Below, in pieces: positions 46,401-57,100 of a stretch of DNA of 64,000 nucleotides (position 1 is the first letter of the stretch; each line of letters starts with the position of its first letter). The DNA lies in assembly GCF_905147365.1 (NCBI RefSeq), contig NC_056418.1:10291262-10355261 (forward strand), read 5' to 3'. The notes under the pieces were generated by a model. It worked only from the letters and a program-made list of their open reading frames with translations, was not told the DNA's origin and ran no database searches. The stretch is from Aricia agestis. Its lineage: Eukaryota > Arthropoda > Insecta > Lepidoptera > Lycaenidae. The position numbers were made by a program, and so were the translations under genes.

Positions 46401-47562
46401 GTAAACTCCAAGATTACGCACGGAGGAGCTGTAGGGAATAATATTTCCATCAAGAAGAATGTCAGGTAAGGTCTTTCAGTCTACTTTCGCGATAAGCTGC
46501 CTGCTGCCAATTATGATGCATTGAGTTTTTGTTGGATTGAGGACCAAACCATAGGCATTGCTCCACTCTGATAAAATAGTTAAGGAAAAATTTTTCCTCT
46601 TACAAAGGCAGAGATTATTATAGATTAATCAGAAAACCTCTTGGTAACTTGATGATGATAATCTCCAACATTTTTTAAGTTCGTATTGCTTACTGAGTTC
46701 ACATTGAGTATGCGAAATATGATATCACCCTTATGTAAGCCATAAACGCTAAGGGCTATCCGAGAGGTCACCTGTGCAGGTATGCCTACTCAGGTGTCAG
46801 TCGAAAGAATTGATTTTAGATTTTGCACTGGTCGCCTGCGCAGGTCCATAAAACTGTACAGGTCTATTCCCACACACATTCCAGTATACCTGTGCAGGCA
46901 TACCTGCACAGGTGGACCTCTCCGATAGACCCTAGCATGTATGGCAGCCAGACTAGGAACATCTGATACTTCACTGTCAATCGTAGTTTATATAGAAAGT
47001 GATGCAATATGACAAGTTTTTTGACAGGTGGTCAATGACTGCTACTGCCTGTATTTGCCGGGTACACAATAGATGCCGAAAACGCTATATTATGACACAT
47101 ACACTTAAATATGTCATGAATACAATATCAGAGTACGGTATCATAAAATTAAACTTATATCTTAAACATTCAATTTGTTCAATCTAAAATTTTACAATTC
47201 TATCATTTATTGCCTTTTACTGGTAACTTTTTTTTTTTTTTTTTATTAAATAAGGGGGCAAACGAGCAAACGGGTCACCTGATGGTAAGCAACTGCCATC
47301 CAACCGCCGCCCATGGACACTCGCAACGTCAGAAGAGCTGCAGGTGCGTTGCCGGCCTTTACTGTTGTCTGACAAAACTGAGTTATGTCAGACAATATAA
47401 TGCACCATATTGTGTGATGCACTTCAAGATTCTTTTTATGTTAAGCCGGCAAATTAACATAAAATTGTATCAGTCACCATTGGGGACATCTTAATAAAAT
47501 AACAATAAAACTCACGTCAGTGCTCCAACCTCTGCCAAGTTAAAGTCATCAGCATGTAACAT
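40331..47562 (-). CDS. p53: p53 tumour-suppressor-family transcription factor
   Basis: A sequence-specific transcription factor in the DNA-damage response and apoptosis; in insects a single gene covers p53/p63/p73 roles. Seven coding exons on the minus strand: 47562-47516, 44842-44731, 44648-44550, 43457-43271, 42867-42630, 41551-41353 and 40498-40331 (1050 nt, 349 aa plus TAG). Every intron is GT-AG with strong donors (GTGAGT, GTATGT, GTAAGT, GTGAGA) and all phases agree. Residues 1-53 are acidic, as expected for a transactivation segment. The DNA-binding core runs from about residue 58 (PPHRVNFSGEYNF) to 255, with zinc ligands C138, H141, C205 and C209, and DNA-contact arginines R215 (NRRAI) and R240 (VRVCSCPRRD). 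Residues 295-349 form a helical C-terminal segment. Human R282 is replaced by Met (CPRRDMRR). Introns hold MITEs and a retrotransposon fragment. Confidence 0.93.
40524..40566. repeat. Perfect 18-bp hairpin in p53 intron 6
   Basis: CCTCGTCCTACTGACCAT and ATGGTCAGTAGGACGAGG with a 7-nt loop, 26 nt upstream of the last p53 exon (40498), inside the acceptor region. Confidence 0.75.
41353..41551 (-). CDS. p53: p53 exon 6: core C-terminus and basic linker
   Basis: GNVFGRDSVGVRVCSCPRRD aligns with the last core strand and helix of p53. It is followed by a Pro/Arg/Lys-rich stretch (GKRRLTRPPRPPSPDTPPAK) that looks like a nuclear localisation signal. The exon is about 65 % GC, against AT-rich introns. 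Confidence 0.92.
42630..42867 (-). CDS. p53: p53 exon 5: zinc and minor-groove region
   Basis: Contains VCKSSCTSGINRRAISIIFT followed by LED, matching the vertebrate [20 protein letters not shown] block with both cysteines and the first arginine kept. The loop before it (RSARAPGSPGVFYCGSPQTV) is insect-specific in sequence. Confidence 0.95.
43044..43234. repeat. MITE in p53 intron 4
   Basis: Arms of about 90 bp: CTATACTCCACTCGGGCTAA and GTCATTGACTCTCTGTCAAA face TAGCCCGAGTGGAGTATAG and TTTGAAAGGGAGTCAATAAC. Ends 36 nt inside the intron from the exon 4 donor. A half copy lies at about 46964-47045. Confidence 0.8.
43271..43457 (-). CDS. p53: p53 exon 4: core with C-x2-H
   Basis: Starts YSHKLHRIYVVMKENFSVNF, then QPLYVRATVVFSDAAQAEKR and VERCSQH, corresponding to the vertebrate YSP-LNKLFC and VRAMAIYKQ-RRCPHH blocks. 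Confidence 0.93.
43551..44427. repeat. TIR element with internal duplication, p53 intron 3
   Basis: GCCATGCCACACGACGCG and CGCATCGTGTGGCATGGC are terminal inverted repeats. Inside, a unit of about 290 bp (ATCAAGATGGATACCGCATG ... GGCACGCGAAGTACA) occurs twice, at about 43744 and 44047. Confidence 0.75.
45458..46625 (-). mobile_element. 5'-truncated non-LTR retrotransposon in p53 intron 1
   Basis: The minus strand encodes the end of reverse transcriptase: LVLNPTKTQCIIIGSRQL, then after one in-frame TGA VRNLGVYFDRTLSWDF ... ILFPILDYADVCYCDLNENL ... SSIRLWNSLPDSIQNSESIN, stop at about 45801. The LNP-KTQ and NLG-x-D blocks are those of jockey/CR1-like elements. The 3' UTR ends in (AAATA)n near 45460. 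Confidence 0.85.
46752..46933. repeat. MITE in p53 intron 1
   Basis: AAGGGCTATCCGAGAGGTCA and CCTGTGCAGGTATGCC on the left are mirrored by GGCATACCTGCACAGG and GGACCTCTCCGATAGACCCT on the right. Confidence 0.75.
47229..47360 (+). repeat. Partial 'gggtcacctgatgg' repeat
   Basis: T-run, TAAGGGGGCAAACGAGCAAA through GTGCGTTGCCGGCCTTTA; 3' half missing. Lies in p53 intron 1, close to coding exon 1. Confidence 0.8.
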
Positions 47563-48029
47563 TTTGCTGTCTGTGGTTCTCCTGCTACAGTAAGAGTTCC
47601 TTAAAACATACATATATTTAGATTGACCACTAAAAGCAACTGAACCAAAGAATTTGTTTGAGATTGTTTATAAAGAACATATTTAAAGTAAGTAGGTACC
47701 AAAGTTAAAAGCCAGATTACTGTTAAAAGCAAGAAGCAAAAACAAGAGGAGATTGTTGTAGTTGTGAAACGGAGCATACCTTGTTAAAGTGTTTTATGAA
47801 AATTGGAGCACTACCTCAACTTGTTAAATAAACTATTACTGATAATTTCATGTAGGTACTATAAGTTTTAACTAAATATCACTTCACAGTGTAGAACACT
47901 GTGAAGTTTTTTTTGGCTTTCAATGACTTTGTGAACGTGCATCAACTTTAAAATGTAAGCCCTTCCAGTTCACATTTCACTGAATTTAGCAAAAATACGA
48001 ATAATCCTCTATTATATCACAAAATAAAC

Positions 48030-48116
48030 CTGTGAATTATTTAGGAATAAGCAAAAAGAAACGAAAAATCGAAAGAATTCGACCATGTACCGCGGACGCC
48101 GATTTCAAGTTTCAAC
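48030..48116 (-). promoter_or_regulatory. Possible p53 transcription start and 5' UTR exon
   Basis: On the minus strand a TCAGT initiator-like motif (about 48116) precedes a stretch ending CACAG|GTTTAT at 48030. That donor could be spliced to the acceptor TTTTAAG before 47599, the exon holding the p53 ATG. This rests only on motif matches; another first exon is equally possible. Confidence 0.22.
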
Positions 48117-48360
48117 TGACACTTGACAGTTCTACTTCTACTTCTTTTTTACTTTTTTTTTCAGAACTATTCTTAACGCGTAGGACTACCGAGAATCGGG
48201 ATTTAAAGCGGTAGGTAGGTAGGTAACTTTAATTCTGTGAAAATAAAATCAATAAAACATGGACAGTAATAAAAAACAGTCGGATAGTAAACAAAATAGT
48301 TGGTTACTGCCAATAATTCTAAAAATAATTGAGCAGTCCCAACTCCCATTGACATAACCA

Positions 48361-48465
48361 GCCAGGCCACAACACTACGTTGCGGCGTCGCATCGCAAAA
48401 ACAACCTTAGAAAAGCAATGTAGTTTTTTGCGATGCGACGCCGCAACGCAGTGTTATCGCCTGGC
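48361..48465. repeat. GC-rich foldback MITE
   Basis: GCCAGGCCACAACACTACG and TTGCGGCGTCGCATCGCAAA face TTTGCGATGCGACGCCGCAA and GCAGTGTTATCGCCTGGC. Upstream of p53, where it could affect the promoter. Confidence 0.75.
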
Positions 48466-49072
48466 CCTTTCAATGACCGGCACCGTTGCACCGTCGCGTC
48501 GAAATCGCAGATCAGATTTTAATGAAAGAAAAAACTTGAGAGGTGTCAAGGGACACCCGGATGGAACGAAGTTTTAAATTTCCCTCCAGTTGACGTCATC
48601 GCCACATCAACGCCCTCTGCCCCTACTTCGCAGGTTCAAAAAGTGTCGTTACAACTTTTCCGTCTAGCCCCCTTTCGTAACGCGCGATAATGAACTTCGT
48701 TGACATTGTTGTTATAGTTGGCCATAGGAGAATAGGTGAGTACCAACAGAGTTATTTTACCTTAATATTATTCCAACCAATAGCACAGCCAATAGTCATT
48801 ATCTTATCTTTCTTTAAGTCTTATTTAACTTTATAAGTAATTTTATTCGAAAATTATCTACATATATAATTATTTTATACAGGATTGTTATCAGGTGTTT
48901 CCTTTAAGTCCAAAATGAATGATGTCCCTTATTCTATGTAAACTGTAAAACTTCATTTGAAAGATTTAAATACAAAATATAAATAGGTAATATTTTATTT
49001 ATTTTCATTCTTTTCTTGATCCCTTGTATGGGTGGCGTTTTCTGGAAAGAAAAAGTTCACTAAGTCACAGAA

Positions 49073-49681
49073 TCTATACTGAATACTGATATTATAAATG
49101 CGAAAGTATCTCTGTCTGTCTGTCTGTCTCGCTTTCACGCCAATATTAATTTCATAGTCTGAAGCCTGAGAAAGAACATAGGCTACTTTTTAACTGGAAA
49201 AAGGGGTTGTAAGGGGGTGAAAATGCGTAAATTTGTTCAAATTAAGTTAGTTCCAAAAATTCAAAACAGATGGCGCTAAGAGTCATTTACATCGCACTAT
49301 CGCTTGCTTTTAAAAGTTTCTATAAGATGTGGTACCATCCAAAATTGTATTTTTCAATTCTTTAGATTGTTTTACACGATTTTCTATAAGTCACTACTCA
49401 GTACTTTATCTATGCAGTATGCAGTGATGTAATCTTAAACCTATGAATGATAAATTATAGCTGTTTATGGGTAAAGTTGTGTAATGGGGGGCTAAATAAG
49501 CTTTAAAATTTGGCATAAATAAAGTTTAATTTAAAATAATGAAACATTATGTGCTGTTTTTGGGTATTTTGATTTAAGGGGTACCAGGGTTTTAGAAAGC
49601 TTTTAAATTTAACAACAATTTTGTTGACACCGCGCGCTATAAACTGAAGTCCACGCGGACGAAGTCGCGGGCAACAGCTAG
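49073..49681 (+). mobile_element. Helitron, both ends present
   Basis: Inserted between A and T: starts TCTATACTGAATACTGATAT and ends CGCGGACGAAGTCGCG hairpin, GGCAACAG, CTAG. Contains (CTGT)n and GAAAGAACATAGGCTACTTT. No helicase. Confidence 0.82.
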
Positions 49682-49710
49682 TACATAATATTATTACGGC
49701 CCTTAATTTA

Positions 49711-50356
49711 TATGGGGGCCCCCCTTAAATATTAATTTTATTTTGTTTTTAGTTTTATTTTGTGTTTGTTGTTATAGTCTAAGCGATAAGTTGAGAATGG
49801 CGAAATATAGAGATAAGGGTCATAAAAATACTTGCGATAGCTCATTAGATTCGGGAAGACGTCTAGAAAAATGTATCGGAAGCGTGTATTAGCACACAAA
49901 AAATTGCAAAAGTTATAAGCAAATTAGGTTACAAAAAAGGTATTATGTTTTTTGTTAAAAACTCCGAAACTATTAACATTTCAGAAATTAATAGTTTCGG
50001 AGTTTTTAACAAAAAACGTAATACCTTTTTTGGCAACCTAATTTGCTTATAACTTTTGCAATTTTTTGTGTGCTAATACACGCTTCCGATACATTTTTCT
50101 AGACGTCTTCCCGAATCTAATGAGCTATCGCACGTATTTTTATGACCCTTATCTCTATATTTCGCCATTCTCAACTTATCGCTTAGACTATTATAGCGGC
50201 AACAGAGATACACAACCTGTGAAAATGTCAGAAGTCTAGCTATAGCGGTTATTGAGTTACAGCTTGGAGACAGACAGACAGACGGATAGACAGACGGACA
50301 GACATCGAAATCTCAGTAATAGGGTCCCGTTTTTACCCTTTGGGTACGGAACCCTA
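49711..50356 (+). repeat. 'GGTTCCGTACCC' repeat split by a MITE
   Basis: Left GGGGGCCCCCCTTAAATATT and right TTATAGCGGCAACAGAGATA ... GGGTACGGAACCCTAAAA belong together; a 416-bp element (49775-50190) separates them. Confidence 0.8.
49775..50190. repeat. PIF/Harbinger-like foldback MITE
   Basis: Begins TAGTCTAAGCGATAAGTTGA and ends with its inverse, flanked by TTA on both sides (49772-49774, 50191-50193). Arms of about 200 bp are nearly identical around a loop near 49970-49990. Confidence 0.85.
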
Positions 50357-50534
50357 AAAATAACATGATAATATGTGTATAATGCCGCGGCCGCACATGC
50401 GTCTATCGTACGAAGCTTCGTGCTATGAGACGATGTCAATGTACAATACGCGCAGATCGTCCAATGGTATCGTTTTAAGAGGCCCTAACTTGACTACATA
50501 CTTTAACCTAGATCTCAAAATCTGTAAGGTCTAG

Positions 50535-50636
50535 AAAACTGATTTTTTGACACAAGTAACTTCAGTTCATAAAGATTAAATGCTCAAAACTGATTTTTTG
50601 ACACAAGTAACTTCAGTTCATAAAGATTAAATGCTC
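50535..50636 (+). repeat. Perfect tandem duplication of 51 bp
   Basis: AAAACTGATTTTTTGACACA ... GATTAAATGCTC occurs twice head to tail without differences. Confidence 0.85.
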
Positions 50637-50826
50637 AAGACGAAGACACGATTACTAAAAAATGCTCGATAGTTTCTTTTTTACAAAAAAACTTGTTTTA
50701 GACACATTTTTGCTTCGATCTTCAGAGTTTGCTGTCTTTTCTTTAATATTTTTTAATATCTAAAAAGGTATTGATAAAACCTAAATTTGCTCAAAACACT
50801 TTTTTCATAATCATTATAGTTCGTCT

Positions 50827-50832
50827 TTTATT
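50827..50832 (-). terminator. Candidate CCDC63-like polyadenylation signal
   Basis: Minus-strand AATAAA about 330 nt beyond the stop codon at 51163. Confidence 0.35.
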
Positions 50833-51013
50833 CAAGTAAAACTAACTCGGCGATGATTCCGCGCCGTCCTTTTTCACCTGGCATATGAAAGACGTGCGTG
50901 AGTGTGAAGAGAGAAGGACGATGTTTGTATTCAGAGTCAGGGTCAATACGCAGGTGCGGCCCGGGTATTAGGCACAAACTGGTGCAAAGTGGGCAGTGGG
51001 CTCGTGTAACTTG

Positions 51014-51159
51014 TAATGCCGCGGCCGCATATTATGCGTAGTGCTTCGCGCTAAAACCGATACTATTGGACGATCTGCGTGTATCGTCCAATAGTATCGT
51101 CTCGTAAGTCGTAGCACGAAGCTTCGGACGATAGACGCAGATGCGGCCGGGCCGTAAGC
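51014..51159. repeat. MITE abutting the CCDC63-like stop codon
   Basis: TGCCGCGGCCGCATATTATG and (inverted) CGGCCCGGCCGCATCTGCG are the ends; GATACTATTGGACGATC pairs with GATCGTCCAATAGTATC-like sequence in the middle. TAA flanks both ends. A second partial copy lies at about 50387-50480. Confidence 0.7.
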
Positions 51160-51162
51160 AAC

Positions 51163-54100
51163 TCACTCTGGCACAGTTAGCGTGTATATGCCGAATTTTG
51201 TATTGACGTCTTCCAGATGGAATATTTTCTGAACGTATTCATCATCAGCAGGCACCGCCGGTGTCTCAAACACTAAATGCGTTATGTAGTCCTCAACGCA
51301 ACTGAAATCAATATTGTAATTGACAGAAATAAATTAAATTTTGTTAAAATGTTCGATGGAACTGTTTGGTTTTCCGCTATAGCTTTTCCCAAACTACGAA
51401 AAAAACAAAGTACTCAAAGTAGGGACATGAGAATAAAAAAATTAAACTAACTAGGCACAGGGCTGATAAGGTACAAGGCTATTAATCTTGTTCGGTATGA
51501 GGACCTCCACTTGGGGATCTGCCACCAGTTTTGCCGGAGGCTGCGCGGTTGCCCTCCGTCCCTTTGGCGTAGGCGCTGGTGGCTGCACAGGAAAATTATA
51601 TACAAACTTGTAAATAATAACAACTTAAACGGTCCTTTTATCTTGAGTAAACCATAACACCTATAACCTACGCCGGAATAGCGAAGGAAAACTTATTAAC
51701 GGTGTCCCAGAACAATAATTACCTATTTGACGAACAAAACCACTATGACAGTCCCATGTCTGATGCCAGTCCATTATTACGTGGGAGAGCCATGCTTCGG
51801 CGGAAAACCGGCGTGAAACAGCGCTTGCGCTGTGAGTTTACCGGAGACCCAATCCCCTATCCTATTCCCTTCCCTACCCTCCCCTATTACCCTATTCCCT
51901 CTTAAAAGGCAACGCACCTGTAGCTCTTCTGATGCTGCGAGTGTCCATGGGCGACGGAAGTTGCTTCCCATCAGGTGGCCCGTTTGCCCGTTATCTCATA
52001 AAAAAAATGCACTTAGGAACCCTGTAAAGCTCACCTTGACTGCACCATACACTATTTCGATAAGACTTTTAATTTCAGTTTCCAAAATCGGCAGAAACTT
52101 CTTGGCGTTCCACTTGGTGACTTCCTTGTGGTTCCCAAGAAGTGACATCAACGGGCTCGCATCACATCTTGCTTGTCTGTAGTGAAGTGAATAATTACTA
52201 TTAGGTACTTACACTGCTGATACGGCAAACGTTGTTATAGTATCAATATAATATAAAGTAAATAAAAACCTATTCTGAGGCCTAAGGGCCTTATCACACT
52301 GGCGATTAGCGAGCGATTTGAAAGCGACGCGACTTCGCAATGCACACGCCGCGATGACGCTGCGATTGCGCGACGCACGCTTGCCTTCGGCATTTTGGCC
52401 ACTCAGCAGCAAAATGGATTCTGACGTCACTCCCTAGAAGAGTCTACTATAATATATAATAATAATCTCGCCATTTTGTACACTCGTCTACACTAGTGGT
52501 GGTTAATATAACGTATAGCTGATAAAAATAGCGCGCTAGTTCTTCGCAACGAATAGCGCGCGCTATAAATCTGTGCATAAGACGCTACGTTATAACGTAC
52601 CGCGTGGTCACTGACCTAGCGCGGCGCCGCCCGCGCTGCCGATCGCGCGCGGTTTCGTTCAATCGTTGTCGTGTCGTTTCGTTGTCAACTCGGGTGAATT
52701 CGGCTGTCATCGCATTTGCATTGTTGCATTGCGTGTTATGTAAATTATGGGTAATTTATAATATTATAATCATGACTTCCATGTGATCGTATTTTTTCTA
52801 AATCTGGATACGTTACTAGTGAGTAGTGACAAAAGAAATCGTTTGTCGTCGACAGAAGTGGCGAAAATAATATTTTTACATATACAATGGAAAAAAAAAC
52901 TGACATTGTAAAAATATGTAAGTACATATTATGTAGTACCAAAAAAGAAAAAAAAACATTTAAAGCGTTTGTAAATAATAAAATTGTATGTATACAACCT
53001 AACCCTAACATAAACCTAAACCAATTTATGTACATGGTACATATTATATAATGAACTTTTTATTTAATGAACTTTGAAATACGCCTATAATTTTACTAAT
53101 CATGTTTGTTCAAATATAATATCAATACAGAGTTAAAATTAATATTTGCAACATCATAATATCGACGGGTGCAAAGTAAAAAGAGTCATCTACAAAACAG
53201 CTACTTTTCAGGAGAGCGCATAATAGGAAAAAATGCTCCCATTTTGTCAATTTCCAATCAAATTTATTGAAATTTTCATCGTTGTTTCATTATTTATAAA
53301 TTAATCTACATGTATATTTAATTTCTTCTATTTCTGTTTAATTTACGAGATATTGTAGTTGTCTGCATCTACATTGCGCTTGAAAATATGACAACTGAGT
53401 TAACTACCACTTGGTCGTTTCTACGTGGGAATTAAAAATTATATTTATTAAAGTATTTTTACCGATTACTAGTGCGATTATCAGTACCTACGTAAAGTGT
53501 AACACTTTATATTATTAAAATATGTAGTTAATGCCCGTTTTACACCTTAAAAACACCAAGTTCAGAACATAATTGCGTAGATATCTTTTTCTACGTTGTC
53601 GATTCGGTGCAAGGTGCACGATTTAGAAGGAAGTTAAAATATGAAATACTAGCCTTCGCTCGCGTGGAATTTGAAAATCGCGTAAAATGCAAATATTCCT
53701 GTAAGCTAACTTAGAAACATGATGTTATTCCAAGACCAAAAGTAGCCTAGTAACATAGGCGGTTACATCTTTTCAAATAAGTTTATGCCAAAAAACAATA
53801 CGATTAGTTTCTTAGTTAGAGCGTGAAGGAAGGACAAACAAACAAATAAATAAATAAACAAACATACTTTCCCATTTTAATATTAGTTTGGATATACTTA
53901 GGAATCATTCATTTACTTTCGTACAAATCGTAATTTCTCACAACAAAAATGAAATTCTGTGTCAATACTGGAATTACTTTAAAACTAATTTAAAAAGTAT
54001 TCAGTATCATTATCAGTACAGGAACTATGTTGTAAATTATTATAATTTAGGCAGAGGCTTATTACGAGTAAGTCTTTGTACTTGGCACTTGTGAATTGTG

Positions 54101-57100
54101 ATCATGATGTGTTCATTATAACATCATAAGCATCGCCGGACGTTTTACACCATCGGAGGGATGTATACGATTCTTCAGAACACAAAATGAAATTTTATTT
54201 CAACGATTTCTCAATTGCTTTTCATGATCACAGAGATCCTAAAACCGGTCAAAGATAAGTTAAAAGGAAAACTTCGCGAGATATTTTTGCGCTACAGTTA
54301 AACTTGCAAATGCCGGAATATGATGTTTTGCATATTTTGTTTACCTAAATTTTGTCGTAATTTACGTCATGTGTCAATACACGTGTCTTTATTTCTCAAT
54401 CGCCTTTTCTTTAGATCAATACTGAACTGACGTCTTTTTCTACCGTTTAACGAGGAAGGCGTAGAATATTCACTTGATGCCTCCACTGTCGAAGAAGTAT
54501 CAATGGTGTTGTCTTTAGAAGATTCACAGTTTGAGAGGGATAATATACTCGATGGCTCGATATATGAGTTAATAAACTCAAGCAGGTCATAGATTATATG
54601 AGATCAAACTATCTGTTTAATAAAAAAGACATAATATTTTGATCTAATACTGATAATGGACGCGGCGGACTTGAAGTGATGAATTGTATTCTGAGGGCGT
54701 TGGCGTATTTAATAATTTGCTTAGATCGACATCCAAATTTTCAAAATCATTTTATATTTTAGACTGAGAGTGAACTGGTGTGACTGGCCCAGAGTATTCA
54801 GATCATGGGGACTTATCTTACGAAGTTAACTTATATTCATTTGTATTCATCGCTGATACATCAAGGTTTTCTATAGAAGTTCAATAATTCTTCATCGGGC
54901 AACACAGTATTTTGCTCGATAAATCTATCGTTTATGTTCTGGAAACTTTCAACTTCTTTAAAAAGTTGTTTTGGACTTTCTGAACATGAAACAACAGTAA
55001 AAAATAACAGAAAGAAATTAGAAGTCAATTAATATAATAACAATAAGAATTAACATAGAAAGGTACTCATAAACATAACAAACAATACTAATTTACAAAA
55101 GTAAATTGAGACATCTAAATCACAATCGCAACGTAGAAAAAGCTATATGGCAGATAGCCGCTTATGCCGCATAACATTAACCCCGCGCGTCCCGCGTATA
55201 GACGACCAGCGGTAGTTATCCGCATCTACGTCGTGCAATTTCACAAAACAGGAGTAGATGTCTTCTTTTACGTGACAAAAGTACCAGAAATAAGGTGATA
55301 TTTGAATTTTTGTTTTTGTTATGTTGTAGAACATGATATTTTAAGCTAGTTTCTACAAAAAAACGAAAAACTCAAAATTGCAGATGACTTTTTTTACTTT
55401 GCACCCGTCGATATAATTAACCAAATAATGCATTATTAAATTAACGATTATATTGTTCTAAATAATATGTAACAACCACGTTATATTATATTATTAACTC
55501 ACCCACCGCGTTATAATTATTGTAGACGTTACGCATCATCATATTATTATTGATATAACATAAAGAAAGAATTTCAATAACGTCGGTAGCTTTACAACGC
55601 GTCCAGAATCGAGATTTCATTCGATATATCGTAGCGTCAAAACTAGCGCGCTTGAAATAATCGAGATTGCATTCGATATAACGTAGCGTCAAAACTAGCG
55701 CGCTTGAAATTTGTTAGAACGTAGCGTCAAAACTAGCGCGCTTGAAATTCGTTATAACGTAGCGTCAAAACTAGCGCGCTTGAAATTCGTTATAACGTAG
55801 AGTCAAAACTAGCGCGCTTGAAATTCGTTAGAACGTAGCGTCAAAACTAGCGCGCTTGAAATTCGTTATAACGTAGAGTCAAAACTAGCGCGCTTGAAAT
55901 TCGTTATAACGTAGCGTCAAAACTAGCGCGCTTGAAATTCGTTAGAACGTAGCGTCAAAACTAGCGCGCTTGAAATTCGTTATAACGTAGCGTCAAAACT
56001 AGCGCGCTTGAAATTCGTTATAACGTAGCTTCAAAGCAAGCGCGCTTGAAAGAATCGGGATTTCATTCGTTATAACGTAGCGTCAAAACTAGCGCGCTAG
56101 AAAAATGTAGCATATTCCATATAGCGTGTTATGAAAATATAGCCGTTAGGAACACCACTGGTCTACACAGACGAGTGTAAAAAATGGCGTCCACGCCACG
56201 CCGCGCAATCGCGGCATGTGCGCTGCGCAGTCGTGTCGCTTTCAAATCGCTCGCTAATCGCCAGTGTGATAAGGCACTAACGCCTGACGAATCTGGAAGA
56301 GTTCGCGAACAAACCCTGTGAATTCTGAGTTGTGACATGAGAATTTTATTTATTAGATTATATTATTTAATTAGAGTATGTTTCGGATGCCCTTTACCAA
56401 GTTGGACAAATGGGCCATAGGCCATGACACCCATGGCAGGGTGGATACTGGATCACCATGATTGCCAGAATGATGGCGTACTTGTCTTAGATATACTTAC
56501 ATGATAATAATATGTATAATGAGCTTTATTAAAATGTCGCGAATTTCTTTATTTCTGTATGTTGAGTGCAACTTTTTACCACTCCACGTGAGAAAATTAA
56601 CTTTACTATAAAAATAATTTGTATGGCAATCAAATCATTAGAATTACCACTCGGCAGTACTCGGCACACAACTTGGTTACTATAGTTTTACCAACTCTAA
56701 CAAACGAGAGATTACGTTGTTAGAGCAAGACGCGGCATTCTCATGAGTCTCAACTCTCAAAACGATTCGTAGTAGGCCTCAGAGGCTCAGGCCATTAAGA
56801 GGACCACACCCCCGTTTTTCCATACAAACGTTGTCCCCTGTTTGATGTTTCCTCCCTGGATAATGCCGGTGGAGTTATGATTTTGTTCCTGAATATCTAT
56901 GGCCACTATTAGCATGTCCCTATGTTTTTTTTTTCATAATTTTATTGCTAAAAAAGATAAGAACGTCCGAAAACCCAAAAAAATGGCCAGATTTTCCTCT
57001 GTGTTAAAACACCCAGAGAACAAAACTGGCTACAATATTAAAAAAAAAAAAAACATAGGAACACAGATCAAGCCTTGCTTTAATTCTTAATGAAAAAAGT

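Larger units (their letters stand above)
52288..56275. mobile_element. 4-kb TIR element with subterminal tandem array
   Basis: GCCTTATCACACTGGCGATT and AGCGAGCGATTTGAAAGCGA at 52288 are mirrored at 56275. Further in, CACTCGTCTACAC and TAGCGCGCTAG blocks also face each other, so related arms extend a few hundred bp. Flanks CTAAGG/CTAACG hint at a target duplication. Minus-strand open segments at 54367-54607 (ends [12 protein letters not shown]) and 55143-55334 are protein-like but unrecognised. Contains a Helitron (53649-53892). Class undetermined; hAT-like is possible. Lies in a CCDC63-like intron. Confidence 0.7.

Noticed and set aside
45801..46421. Host gene of 206 codons
   Set aside because: It matches the end of non-LTR reverse transcriptase and lies in a p53 intron with an upstream in-frame stop.
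49620..49690. Possible tRNA or structured RNA at GCGGACGAAGTCGCGGG
   Set aside because: The same hairpin recurs at each Helitron 3' end and is followed by CTAG; no tRNA boxes.
55617..56100. CRISPR array
   Set aside because: The repeats are contiguous 38-bp tandem units without unique spacers, in an animal genome.
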